Source: Marisimplicoccus sp964437815
GTDB lineage: Bacteria > Bacteroidota > Bacteroidia > Flavobacteriales > Flavobacteriaceae
DNA length: 25,727 bases
Direction: 5' to 3'
NCBI GenBank assembly: GCA_964437815.1
Contig: CAYTIE010000014.1
Coordinates: forward strand, 1 to 25,727
The translations under genes were made by a program, and so were the position numbers. Shown here piece by piece: positions 15,788-24,726 of this stretch. Each line of letters opens with the position of its first letter. The stretch's first letter is position 1. Under the pieces are notes generated by a model, which was not told the origin of the DNA, ran no database searches, and saw only the letters and a list, made by a program, of their open reading frames with translations.

Positions 15788-15795
15788 CAAATTTA
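15788..15795 (-). promoter_or_regulatory. Candidate -7 box for the tRNA-Ser/tRNA-Arg unit
   Basis: The minus strand reads TAAATTTG, an exact match to the Bacteroidota -7 consensus TAnnTTTG, ending 11 nt before the mature tRNA-Ser 5' end. No TTG is found at the usual -33 distance, so support is partial. It suggests that the tRNAs need not depend on read-through from gyrA. Confidence 0.4.
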
Positions 15796-15821
15796 GATAA
15801 AAAAATGACCTTTACTATAAA

Positions 15822-17057
15822 TTATTGATCAAGTTGATCACGCAAATTCTTCATTTCCATATACCCCTGATTATCTCCTAAAGTTCCGTAGATATTCATA
15901 AGGGTTCTAACAGCTTCTATATTTTGATTAAGGTCTACTAATTCTTTCAAGATTGGTACACATTGTAGGTAAAGACCCTCTCTTATTTTTTTTAACTCAT
16001 CATATCTTATATTATCAGAGCTTGATGTTCCTAATGAATTCATCTCATCTACAATAGCTGCTTCTCCTTCAAGGATAACAGCGACCATATTAAGATAACT
16101 ATCTTCGTTGGTAGGGTCTAGTTCAATTGACTTTTTATAATATTCAACAGCAGCATTATTTTCTCCTAAATCAGCAGAAACCACTCCTAAATTGTAATAT
16201 AATATCGGATTAGAAGGATCTTTTTCAATTGCTTCTGACATTGCTAATCTAAACGCTTCTTTATCACCAAGTTCAAAATATATATTTGCAGTAGTAATTA
16301 TAAGTCCAACATCATCTGGATTAGCTTCTCTTGCAGTTTTAATAGCATCTAAAGCTTTATCTTTCTGTCCTAACATATTGTAAATCAATGCAATATTCTT
16401 AACTATTTCAGGATACTTAGATTCGGTATCTTCTGTTCTAGGATCTGAATAATCTTTCGATTTTTGAAGTAAATTATATTCTGATTCACTCCCAATTTCT
16501 ATCTCATTTCCTGATACAACTTCAGTAATATAATACTTAGTTTCAATACCTTCATAATTAATATCTAATAGCATTTGATAATAGATTAAAGCTTGATTAT
16601 AATCCTTTGCATTAACAGAACTAGAAGCAGCATAATACAGATATAGCTGATTATTATCTGGATTTATCTTATAAGCACCATACAATTTTTTTGCTGAAGA
16701 AATAAATTCTTCATTCTCTTGATCTCCAATAGCACTTGTAATAATTGCATTTTCAAGTTTTGCAATTTCAGCATCTAACAAGGCATTAGAACCTCCAATA
16801 TCTTTTGCTGATTGAAAAGATTCAACAGCTTTATCAAAGTCTTCTGTATTTGTATAAATCATACCATACAGAAACATTGAGCGAGCTTTTGTCTTATCAT
16901 CCGATGTTTCAAGTATACCTGATATACTTTCTAGAGCATCTATAGCAGAGGCATACTCTCCTTTTTCAATAAACTTATTTGCATTTCTTAACTCTTTCTT
17001 TTGACCATATCCAAAAGAAACTAATAAAAAACATAAAAAAATAAGTACTTTTTTCAT
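15822..17057 (-). CDS. Periplasmic tetratricopeptide-repeat protein
   Basis: This 411-residue protein has a Sec signal peptide (about 1-19, ending SFGYGQ) and TPR-type helical repeats. The clearest repeats are at about 216-249, 250-283 and 284-317 (YYNLGVVSADLGENNAAVEY, then KKSIELDPTNEDSYL); weaker ones lie near 57-90 and 135-168. Such repeats form protein-binding scaffolds. The partner is unknown; it is probably exported to the periplasm or cell envelope. It starts 6 nt after gyrA and is likely co-transcribed with it. A TPR gene behind gyrA is, from memory, a frequent order in Flavobacteriia. The C-terminal region (about 335-411) has no repeat I recognise. Confidence 0.85.
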   Translation of the reverse strand: MKKVLIFLCFLLVSFGYGQKKELRNANKFIEKGEYASAIDALESISGILETSDDKTKARSMFLYGMIYTNTEDFDKAVESFQSAKDIGGSNALLDAEIAKLENAIITSAIGDQENEEFISSAKKLYGAYKINPDNNQLYLYYAASSSVNAKDYNQALIYYQMLLDINYEGIETKYYITEVVSGNEIEIGSESEYNLLQKSKDYSDPRTEDTESKYPEIVKNIALIYNMLGQKDKALDAIKTAREANPDDVGLIITTANIYFELGDKEAFRLAMSEAIEKDPSNPILYYNLGVVSADLGENNAAVEYYKKSIELDPTNEDSYLNMVAVILEGEAAIVDEMNSLGTSSSDNIRYDELKKIREGLYLQCVPILKELVDLNQNIEAVRTLMNIYGTLGDNQGYMEMKNLRDQLDQ

Positions 17058-17063
17058 AATAAT

Positions 17064-19556
17064 CTATTTTACAGTATCCCCTTCAAAATCAATATCTTCA
17101 ATATCTTCAATATCTTCCTCATCTTTCATGACCTTTGCAACTGCTGCTATACTATCACCTTCTTTAATACTAATAGCTTTCACACCTTGTGTTGCTCTCC
17201 CCATAACTCTAAGATCTTCCACTTGCATCCTAATTGCTATCCCAGATTTATTTATTATCATCAGATCGTCATTATCGGAGACACTCTTTATTGTAACTAA
17301 TTTACCAGTTTTTTCTGTAATTGAAATAGTTTTAACCCCTTTACCTCCCCTATTAGTTAATCTATAATCTTCTAAACTTGATCTTTTTCCATATCCATTT
17401 TCCGATACAACAAGAATATTTTCATCCATATCTTTTACAGATACCATCCCTATAACCTCATCAGATTTATCTTTTAACCTTATACCTCTAACTCCAGATG
17501 CATTTCTTCCCATTGGCCTTGTCTTGCTCTCTTCAAATCTTATAGCTTTACCAGATTTTACAGCTAACATAATCTGACTAGAACCATTGGTTAATTTAGC
17601 TTCAAGAAGCTCATCTTTATCTTTAACAGTAATTGCATTAATACCATTAGATCTAGGCCTTGAATATTGTTCTAAAGAAGTTTTCTTTACCTGACCCATT
17701 TTTGTTGCCATTATAACATAATGACTATTTATATAATCTTCATCCTTAAGATCCTGTGTACAAATAAATGCTTTAACCTTATCATCTTGTTCAATATTAA
17801 TTAGGTTTTGTATTGCTCTCCCTTTGGAATTCTTAGATCCTTCAGGAATTTCATAAACCCTCATCCAGAAACATTTTCCTTTTTGAGTAAAAAACAACAT
17901 ATATTGGTGATTTGTTCCGACAAATAAATCTTCTAGAAAGTCTTCATCTCTAGTTTTGGTTGCTTTCTGACCAACTCCACCTCTATGCTGAGTTTTATAT
18001 TCAGTTAAAGGAGTCCTTTTAATATAGCCTGCATGAGAAATTGTAATTACAACTTTTTCATTAGGTATAATGTCTTCAATTCTAAAGTCACCACCAGCAT
18101 ACTCTATTACTGACCTTCTTTCATCTCCATATTTTTCTTTTATTTCTAATAACTCATTTTTAATAAGATCCATTCTCATAGATTTACTATCTAGTAACTT
18201 TTTATATCCTTTTATCGTTTTTAACAACTCATCATATTCTTCTCTAAGTTTATTTTGTTCTAGGCCAGTTAGCTGTCTTAACCTCATTTCAATAATAGCC
18301 TTGGCTTGAATCTCTGATAATTTATACTTCTTTTCAAGTTTTTTTCTAGCTTCATCAGCATTTGAAGATTTCTTAATTAACTCTATAACAGCATCAATAT
18401 TATCCGAAGCAATAATTAAACCTTCAAGAATATGAGCTCTTTGTTCAGCCTTTTTAAGTTCAAAGTTTATCCTTCTAACAACTACATCATGACGATGTTC
18501 TACGAAATAATGAATTAGTTCTTTTAAATTTAATAGCTGTGGACGTCCATTAACTAAAGCTACATTGTTAACACTAAAAGAGGACTGAAGTTGAGTAAAC
18601 TTGTAAAGTTTATTTAAAACTATATTTGGTATAGCATCCCTTTTTAGAACATATACAATTCGCATTCCTTTTCTATCAGATTCATCTCTTATAGTAGAAA
18701 TTCCTTCAATTTTACCATCATTAATTAACTCAGCTGTTTTTCTAATCATATCAGCCTTATTTACCATATAAGGAATCTCTGTCACAATAATACATTCTCT
18801 TTCTTTTATATTTTCAATTATCGCCTTCCCTCTAAGAACAACCCTACCTTTACCAGTTAAAAAAGCTTCTTTTACCCCATCATATCCATAAATCGTTCCT
18901 CCAGTTGGAAAATCAGGTGCTTTTATAATTTGAATTAATTCTTCAATATTAATTTCATTGTTTTCAATATAACTTATTGTGCCATCTATCACCTCAGATA
19001 AGTTATGAGGAGGCATATTAGTTGCCATACCAACAGCTATTCCAGAAGAACCATTGATTAATAAAGTAGGAACTCTAGTAGGTAAAACTGTAGGTTCCAT
19101 TATCGTATCATCAAAATTTAACTGAAAGTCAACTGTTTCTTTGTCTATGTCTGATAAAAGCTCTTCTGATATCTTCTTCATTCTAGCTTCAGTATATCTC
19201 ATAGCAGCTGGGCTATCTCCATCAACAGAACCAAAGTTCCCTTGCCCATCTACTAATAAATATCTTAAGCTCCAATTTTGAGCCATCCTTACCATTGTAT
19301 CATATACTGAACTGTCTCCATGAGGATGATATTTACCCATAACATCCCCTACTATTCTAGCAGATTTTTTATATGAAGAGTTAGACCTAACTCCCATTTC
19401 ATTCATACCAAAAAGTACTCTTCTATGTACTGGTTTTAGACCGTCTCTAACATCCGGTAGAGCTCTAGAGACAATAACTGACATTGAGTAGTCAATGTAA
19501 GCTGACTTCATCTCATCCTCTATCTTAATTGGAATTAATTTCTCTTCCTCTAACAT
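17064..19556 (-). CDS. gyrA: DNA gyrase subunit A
   Basis: This is the breakage-reunion subunit of type II topoisomerase, which with GyrB introduces negative supercoils. It has 830 residues. The catalytic Tyr is Y121 in AAMRYTEARM. The quinolone region reads GKYHPHGDSSVYDT, with S82 and D86 at the positions of E. coli S83 and D87, i.e. the residues associated with wild-type quinolone sensitivity. A coiled-coil (about 366-470) precedes the beta-pinwheel C-terminal domain. The GyrA box, normally QRRGGKG, is QHRGGVG here (523-529), a degenerate form. The tail is acidic with an EDI repeat. It is divergent from clpC and followed after 6 nt by the TPR gene. Confidence 0.97.
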   Translation of the reverse strand: MLEEEKLIPIKIEDEMKSAYIDYSMSVIVSRALPDVRDGLKPVHRRVLFGMNEMGVRSNSSYKKSARIVGDVMGKYHPHGDSSVYDTMVRMAQNWSLRYLLVDGQGNFGSVDGDSPAAMRYTEARMKKISEELLSDIDKETVDFQLNFDDTIMEPTVLPTRVPTLLINGSSGIAVGMATNMPPHNLSEVIDGTISYIENNEINIEELIQIIKAPDFPTGGTIYGYDGVKEAFLTGKGRVVLRGKAIIENIKERECIIVTEIPYMVNKADMIRKTAELINDGKIEGISTIRDESDRKGMRIVYVLKRDAIPNIVLNKLYKFTQLQSSFSVNNVALVNGRPQLLNLKELIHYFVEHRHDVVVRRINFELKKAEQRAHILEGLIIASDNIDAVIELIKKSSNADEARKKLEKKYKLSEIQAKAIIEMRLRQLTGLEQNKLREEYDELLKTIKGYKKLLDSKSMRMDLIKNELLEIKEKYGDERRSVIEYAGGDFRIEDIIPNEKVVITISHAGYIKRTPLTEYKTQHRGGVGQKATKTRDEDFLEDLFVGTNHQYMLFFTQKGKCFWMRVYEIPEGSKNSKGRAIQNLINIEQDDKVKAFICTQDLKDEDYINSHYVIMATKMGQVKKTSLEQYSRPRSNGINAITVKDKDELLEAKLTNGSSQIMLAVKSGKAIRFEESKTRPMGRNASGVRGIRLKDKSDEVIGMVSVKDMDENILVVSENGYGKRSSLEDYRLTNRGGKGVKTISITEKTGKLVTIKSVSDNDDLMIINKSGIAIRMQVEDLRVMGRATQGVKAISIKEGDSIAAVAKVMKDEEDIEDIEDIDFEGDTVK
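17086..17112 (-). repeat. Three 9-nt tandem units in the gyrA tail
   Basis: Near the 3' end of gyrA a 9-nt unit (GAAGATATT on the minus strand) occurs about three times in a row, encoding EDIEDIEDI in the acidic C-terminal tail. The repeat keeps the frame, so slippage here would change tail length by three residues per unit. The boundaries are approximate. Confidence 0.7.
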
Positions 19557-19667
19557 AATTTAGTAATTAGCTAAAATAATTAATCCATACCAAAACATAC
19601 TGTCATTATTACCATAAAAAGAAAAATTTATTAACATTGATTAGTGAAAAGTTTATTCATTTTATTA

Positions 19668-19700
19668 TTGACATCAAACATGTTTTTCTTTGTTTATTTG
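19668..19700 (+). promoter_or_regulatory. Weak candidate clpC promoter (TTG-22-TTTATTTG)
   Basis: TTG at 19668-19670 is followed after 22 nt by TTTATTTG (19693-19700), one mismatch from the Bacteroidota -7 consensus TAnnTTTG, with spacing in the accepted range. The start of transcription would fall at the inverted repeat before clpC. The 182-nt gap between gyrA and clpC (19557-19738) otherwise shows no gene; I saw no good -7 box for gyrA. Confidence 0.3.
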
Positions 19701-19702
19701 TA

Positions 19703-19726
19703 TTATTGACATAATTTAGTCAATAA
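19703..19726 (+). promoter_or_regulatory. 8-bp inverted repeat immediately upstream of clpC, candidate operator
   Basis: TTATTGAC, then an 8-nt spacer, then GTCAATAA form a perfect inverted repeat ending 12 nt before the clpC ATG. The left arm lies within a 12-nt direct repeat (TATTATTGACAT at 19663-19674 and 19701-19712). It could be a repressor site near the transcription start or a leader hairpin. No known regulator was recognised. Confidence 0.4.
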
Positions 19727-19738
19727 AATATTTTATAT

Positions 19739-22291
19739 ATGGATGATAATTTTTCATCAAGAGTTAAAGATGTAATTTCTTATAGTAAAGAGGAAGCTCT
19801 TAGATTAGGCCATAAACAAATTGGAACAGAACATCTATTACTTGGAATGTTAAGAGATGGTGGTGGTAAAGCAATTTCAATTCTTAACTCAATTGATGTT
19901 AACTTAGATGAATTAAGAAAAAATATAGAGCTATTAAATCCAGCAATTATTGATAGTTCTGAGCTTAAGTTAAATGAGAAGAAAAACTTACATCTTACAC
20001 GTCAAGCAGAGAGAGCTCTAAAAACAACTTTTTTGGAAGCTAAATTATTCCAAAACAATTCAATCAACACTGCTCATCTATTACTCTGTATTCTTAGAAA
20101 TGATAATGATCCTGTTACAAAAATTTTAGGAAAAATGAATATTAATTATGATAATGTAAAAGAGCAGTTTAAGTTAATGGCTGATGATGATAGTTCTAAT
20201 GATATAATTGAATATCCTAGCTCTTCTACTTTTCCTGATGAGAAAGATAATCCAGAGGACTTTTCTAGTGATAGCGGGTCTTCTGTTAAGGAGACTAAGA
20301 CAAAAGTAAAAACAAAAACTCCTGTACTTGATAATTTTGGTAGAGATATGACATCACTTGCAGAGCAGGACAAACTAGATCCTGTTATAGGTAGAGAAAA
20401 GGAAATCCAAAGAGTCTCTCAAATACTTAGTAGAAGAAAGAAAAATAATCCTTTATTGATAGGAGAACCCGGAGTTGGTAAATCAGCTATTGCAGAAGGA
20501 TTAGCACTTAGGATAATTCAAAAAAAGGTTTCAAGGGTTCTTTATGGAAAAAGAGTTGTTACTCTTGATCTTGCTAGTCTTGTCGCAGGCACAAAATACA
20601 GAGGTCAATTTGAAGAAAGAATGAAAGCAGTAATGAATGAACTTGAAAAAAATAAAAATATCATACTTTTCATAGACGAGATACATACAATTGTTGGTGC
20701 AGGAGGAGCTACTGGTAGTCTTGATGCCTCAAATATGTTTAAACCAGCTCTAGCGAGAGGAGAAATTCAGTGTATTGGAGCTACTACATTAAATGAATAT
20801 AGTCAATATATAGAAAAAGATGGAGCTCTAGAAAGAAGATTTCAAAAAGTATTAATTGAAGAGACTACAAAAGATGAGACAATAGAGATACTGAAAAATA
20901 TTAAAGATAGGTATGAGTCTCATCATAATGTTAATTATACAGATAAAGCACTTGTAGCTTGTGTTGAACTAAGTCTAAGATATATTACTGATAGATACTT
21001 ACCAGACAAAGCAATAGATGCACTTGATGAAGCTGGTTCAAGGGCACATATAAATAATATGGATGTACCTGAGGAAATTATTCTATTAGAGAAGCAATTA
21101 GAAAATATCAGAAATCTTAAAAATTCAGTTGTCAAAAAACAAAAATATGAAGAAGCTGCTAAGCTTAGGGATGATGAAAAAAGAATTGAAAAAAAATTAT
21201 TAGAGGCTCAAGAAAAGTGGCATGAAGAATCTAAGTTAAATAGAGTAACGGTAGATGAAGATCAAATTGGAGATGTGATTTCTATGATGACTAACATTCC
21301 TGTTTCAAAAATTATTAAATCTGAAAGAAATAAGCTTTCAAAATTAGAAAACATTATAAAGAAAAGGATAATAGGTCAAGATGAGGCAATTGCAAAAATA
21401 GTTAAGTCAATTCAAAGAAATAGAGCTGGGCTTAATTCACCTAATAAGCCAATAGGATCATTTATATTTCTAGGTCAAACTGGTGTTGGAAAAACGCAAT
21501 TAGCAAAAGTTTTAGCTTCTGAGATTTTTGAATCTGAAGAAAACCTGGTGAGAATTGACATGAGCGAGTATATGGAAAAGTTTTCTGTATCAAGGTTAAT
21601 AGGAGCTCCTCCAGGATACATAGGGTATGAAGAGGGGGGTCAATTAACAGAAAAGGTTAAAAGGAGACCATACTCTGTTATTTTATTTGATGAAATAGAA
21701 AAAGGCCATCCTGATATATATAGCATGCTTCTTCAAATTTTAGATGACGGTTTCTTAACTGATAGTGTTGGAAGAAGAATTAACTTCCAGAATACAATTA
21801 TTATAATGACTTCAAATCTTGGAGTAAAACAGATAAGTGAGTTTGGTTTGGGGGTAGGTTTTGAAACCAATTCAACAAAAAATCAGGCTTCAGATATTGA
21901 GAAAAAAGTTATAAAAAAAGCATTAAAACATACTTTTTCTCCTGAGTTTCTTAACAGAGTTGATGAGTGCATAATCTTTAATTCACTTACTCTAGATGAT
22001 ATAAATAAGATTGTTGATATAGAATTATTAAGTCTAATTGAAAGAGTTAATAAACTTGGATATAACCTTGCTATATCAAAAAAAGCCAAAGACTTTATTT
22101 GTGAAAAAGGTTTTGATGAAAAAAATGGAGCTAGACCATTAAATAGGATGATTCAAAAATACATTGAAGATCTTATCGCAAAAAATCTAGTGTCAAACAA
22201 AATAAAAACCGGAGATAATTTACTTGTAGATTACAAATCAAATTCAAATGAATTAAATTTGCTAATCAATAAAAAAGAAAAAGCTTCTTGA
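19739..22291 (+). CDS. clpC: ATP-dependent Clp protease ATP-binding subunit ClpC
   Basis: This Hsp100 AAA+ unfoldase is expected to feed proteins to ClpP for quality control in the cytoplasm. It has 850 residues. Domains in order: two Clp N repeats (about 1-145); an acidic Ser-rich linker (about 149-182); AAA-1 with Walker A GEPGVGKS (242-249) and Walker B IILFIDE (308-314); the UVR/middle region KKQKYEEAAKLRDDEKRIE (466-484), which separates ClpC from ClpB; and AAA-2 with Walker A GQTGVGKT (579-586) and Walker B VILFDEIE (647-654). GLGVGF (703-708) is the likely ClpP-docking loop. The ATG at 19739 gives the usual N-terminus. It overlaps thrA by 4 nt. All ATPase motifs are intact. Confidence 0.96.
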   Translation: MDDNFSSRVKDVISYSKEEALRLGHKQIGTEHLLLGMLRDGGGKAISILNSIDVNLDELRKNIELLNPAIIDSSELKLNEKKNLHLTRQAERALKTTFLEAKLFQNNSINTAHLLLCILRNDNDPVTKILGKMNINYDNVKEQFKLMADDDSSNDIIEYPSSSTFPDEKDNPEDFSSDSGSSVKETKTKVKTKTPVLDNFGRDMTSLAEQDKLDPVIGREKEIQRVSQILSRRKKNNPLLIGEPGVGKSAIAEGLALRIIQKKVSRVLYGKRVVTLDLASLVAGTKYRGQFEERMKAVMNELEKNKNIILFIDEIHTIVGAGGATGSLDASNMFKPALARGEIQCIGATTLNEYSQYIEKDGALERRFQKVLIEETTKDETIEILKNIKDRYESHHNVNYTDKALVACVELSLRYITDRYLPDKAIDALDEAGSRAHINNMDVPEEIILLEKQLENIRNLKNSVVKKQKYEEAAKLRDDEKRIEKKLLEAQEKWHEESKLNRVTVDEDQIGDVISMMTNIPVSKIIKSERNKLSKLENIIKKRIIGQDEAIAKIVKSIQRNRAGLNSPNKPIGSFIFLGQTGVGKTQLAKVLASEIFESEENLVRIDMSEYMEKFSVSRLIGAPPGYIGYEEGGQLTEKVKRRPYSVILFDEIEKGHPDIYSMLLQILDDGFLTDSVGRRINFQNTIIIMTSNLGVKQISEFGLGVGFETNSTKNQASDIEKKVIKKALKHTFSPEFLNRVDECIIFNSLTLDDINKIVDIELLSLIERVNKLGYNLAISKKAKDFICEKGFDEKNGARPLNRMIQKYIEDLIAKNLVSNKIKTGDNLLVDYKSNSNELNLLINKKEKAS

Positions 22292-24726
22292 AAGTAATTA
22301 AATTCGGCGGAACATCTGTTGCCACTTCTGAATCGTTAAAAAAAGTCTTCTCAATAATTGAAAATGAGAAAGACAATTCTGTTGTTGTTGTATCTGCTTT
22401 GGGTGGGATTACAGATATATTACAAGATTTTATAAACTCTAAAGGAAATCATTCAATAGACTATTTAAAGCAAATAGAAGAAAGACATTTAGAGGTAATA
22501 CATGGACTTTCAAAAATTGAAAATCAAAGTCCATTATTAAGTTTTCTTAAACAGCAATTAAATGAATTAGAAACAATTCTAGAAGCTGTATCTACTATAG
22601 ACGAAGTAACTAAAAAAACAATTTCTAAGGTTTTGTCTTTCGGAGAAGTACTATCAAGTAAAATAATTTTTGAAATATTAAAGGAAAGGGGAAATGATAT
22701 CTCTTATATTGACTCAAGAGAAGTGATTTTTACAAAGTATCATAATAATAATGAAATTGTTGATGAAGAAAAGACTGGCATCAATATTTCAAATAATCTG
22801 AATCTAATTGAATCAAAAATAATTATTATGCCTGGGTTTATTGCAACTGATTGCAATAATGAAATATCTAATTTAGGAAGAGGAGGCTCTGACTATACTG
22901 CTTCAATTATAGCAAATTATACAAATTCTAAAGCTCTGGAAATATGGACTGATGTCAGTGGGGTTTATTCTGCTAATCCAAAAATTGTAAAAAATTCAAA
23001 ACCAATAGATTCATTATCTTACAAAGAGGCTATGGAACTGTCATTTTATGGTGCAAAGGTTATCTATTTTCCAACACTTCAACCATTAATAGAAAAGAAT
23101 ATTCCTGCATATATCAAAAATACATTTGATCAAAATGAAATTGGGACATGTATTTCTAATAATGGTAAATCTAATGAACAAAATACCGTTAAAGGAATTA
23201 GTCATATTGAAAATATATCTCTTATTAACTTTGAGGGTTCAGGAATGGTTGGTGTTCCAGGTTTTTCAAAAAGATTTTTTGGAGCCCTTTCACAAAGGGG
23301 AATAAATGTTATAATGATAACTCAGGCTTCATCTGAATTCTCAATATGTATTGCAGTTAAAGAATCTGATGCAGAGAATGCAAAAAATTTAATTGATAAA
23401 GAATTTGAATATGAAATCTCTCAAAAAAAGATAAATCAGTGTCTTATAGAAAGCTCTTTATCAAATATTGCTATAATAGGAGATAATATGAAAAGTAAAA
23501 AGGGTGTTAGCGGAAAGCTATTTAGTACTTTAGGAAATAATAATATAAATATCAGAGCAATTGCACAAGGTGCATCAGAAAGAAATATCTCAATAATTAT
23601 AGATGAAAAAGATAATACTAAGGCCTTAAATTCATTGCATGAGGCATTCTTTGAGAATAACTGTAAAAATGTGCATCTATTTATAACTGGTGTAGGAAAT
23701 GTTGGTTCAAATTTAATTAAACAAATCTATGATCAAAAAAAATCTTTAGAAGAGAATTTAAGTTTAAAACTAAAAGTTATGGGCTTATCTAATTCAAAGA
23801 AAATGATACTTAGTCAAACTGAAATAGATCTTAATGATTGGAAATCCAAATTAGATTCTAGTGAAATTAAATCTGATAACGATAAATTTTTAGATTTTTC
23901 AATAAAACAAAATCTAAGAAACAGTCTTTTTATTGACAATACAGCAAATTCTGATATTACAATTAATTATAGCAGATATTTAGAAAATGGGATAGGTATT
24001 GTAACGTGTAATAAGATTGCATGTTCTGATAAATTAAAAAAATACCTAGAGCTAAAATCATTATCAAAAATTAATAATGCCCCATTCATTTATGAAACTA
24101 ATGTTGGCGCAGCATTACCGATAATTGATACTTTAAATAATTTGATAAATTCAGGAGATAAAATTACAAAGATTGAAGCTGTATTATCTGGTACTTTAAA
24201 TTATATTTTTAACAATTTTAATAAAGAAAACTCCTTTTATGAAGTTGTCAAAAAGGCAGTTGATCTTGGTTATACTGAGCCTGATCCAAAAATCGATTTA
24301 TGTGGAATTGATGTTTCAAGAAAAATATTAATTCTTGCAAGGGAAAGTGGAAATGAAATAGAACTTAGTGATGTTCAAAATAAACCATTCCTCCCAAATG
24401 AATCAATTGAAACAAAATCTAAAGAGGAATTTCTTGATTCAATAAAAAATAATAATGATCACTTTAATAAAATTCTGAATAAAGCATTAAAAAATAAATC
24501 AAGATTAAAGTATGTTGCCAGCCTATCAGATGGTAAGGCTAGTGTTGGTTTAATGGAGGTAAGCGAAGAACATCCTTTCTATAATCTTGAAGGTAGTGAT
24601 AATATTATAGTCTTTTATACTGATCGTTATAAAGACTCTCCTCTTGTAGTTAAAGGTGCTGGCGCTGGAGGTGAATTTACAGCATCAGGCGTTTTTGCTG
24701 ATATAATTAAAGCTAGTAAAAAATAA
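22288..24726 (+). CDS. thrA: Bifunctional aspartokinase / homoserine dehydrogenase
   Basis: This fused enzyme catalyses the first step (aspartate to aspartyl phosphate) and the third step (aspartate semialdehyde to homoserine) of threonine and methionine synthesis. It has 812 residues. The kinase domain starts KVIKFGGTSVA (2-12) and includes SNLGRGGSDYTAS and EIWTDVSGVYSANP. Tandem ACT-like regulatory segments lie at about 305-455 (GVPGFSKRFFGALSQRGINV; SGKLFSTLGNNNINIRAIAQ). The NADP-binding GVGNVG is at 468-473, followed by the dehydrogenase domain with LSGTLNYIFN and GYTEPDPKIDL. The start codon is TTG, overlapping the clpC stop as TTGA; it gives the canonical N-terminus. It abuts thrB in a thrABC operon. 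Feedback by threonine is likely, by analogy with E. coli ThrA. Confidence 0.96.
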   Translation: MKVIKFGGTSVATSESLKKVFSIIENEKDNSVVVVSALGGITDILQDFINSKGNHSIDYLKQIEERHLEVIHGLSKIENQSPLLSFLKQQLNELETILEAVSTIDEVTKKTISKVLSFGEVLSSKIIFEILKERGNDISYIDSREVIFTKYHNNNEIVDEEKTGINISNNLNLIESKIIIMPGFIATDCNNEISNLGRGGSDYTASIIANYTNSKALEIWTDVSGVYSANPKIVKNSKPIDSLSYKEAMELSFYGAKVIYFPTLQPLIEKNIPAYIKNTFDQNEIGTCISNNGKSNEQNTVKGISHIENISLINFEGSGMVGVPGFSKRFFGALSQRGINVIMITQASSEFSICIAVKESDAENAKNLIDKEFEYEISQKKINQCLIESSLSNIAIIGDNMKSKKGVSGKLFSTLGNNNINIRAIAQGASERNISIIIDEKDNTKALNSLHEAFFENNCKNVHLFITGVGNVGSNLIKQIYDQKKSLEENLSLKLKVMGLSNSKKMILSQTEIDLNDWKSKLDSSEIKSDNDKFLDFSIKQNLRNSLFIDNTANSDITINYSRYLENGIGIVTCNKIACSDKLKKYLELKSLSKINNAPFIYETNVGAALPIIDTLNNLINSGDKITKIEAVLSGTLNYIFNNFNKENSFYEVVKKAVDLGYTEPDPKIDLCGIDVSRKILILARESGNEIELSDVQNKPFLPNESIETKSKEEFLDSIKNNNDHFNKILNKALKNKSRLKYVASLSDGKASVGLMEVSEEHPFYNLEGSDNIIVFYTDRYKDSPLVVKGAGAGGEFTASGVFADIIKASKK

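Noticed and set aside
15611..15796. A 61-codon plus-strand open frame with GFEP-type text across the two tRNAs
   Set aside because: It runs antisense over tRNA-Arg and tRNA-Ser, whose folds and anticodons are complete on minus. GFEP-like strings are the well-known artefact of translating T-arm sequence antisense.
17128..17367. Plus-strand frame of 79 codons inside gyrA with a hydrophobic start
   Set aside because: It is a complement shadow of the gyrA C-terminal domain, whose motifs read cleanly on minus; the hydrophobicity comes from the antisense of charged residues.
19703..19726. CtsR operator upstream of clpC
   Set aside because: The CtsR site is a tandem GGTCAAA heptamer; this is an inverted TTATTGAC repeat, and CtsR is not known in this phylum. 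Kept as an unknown candidate operator only.
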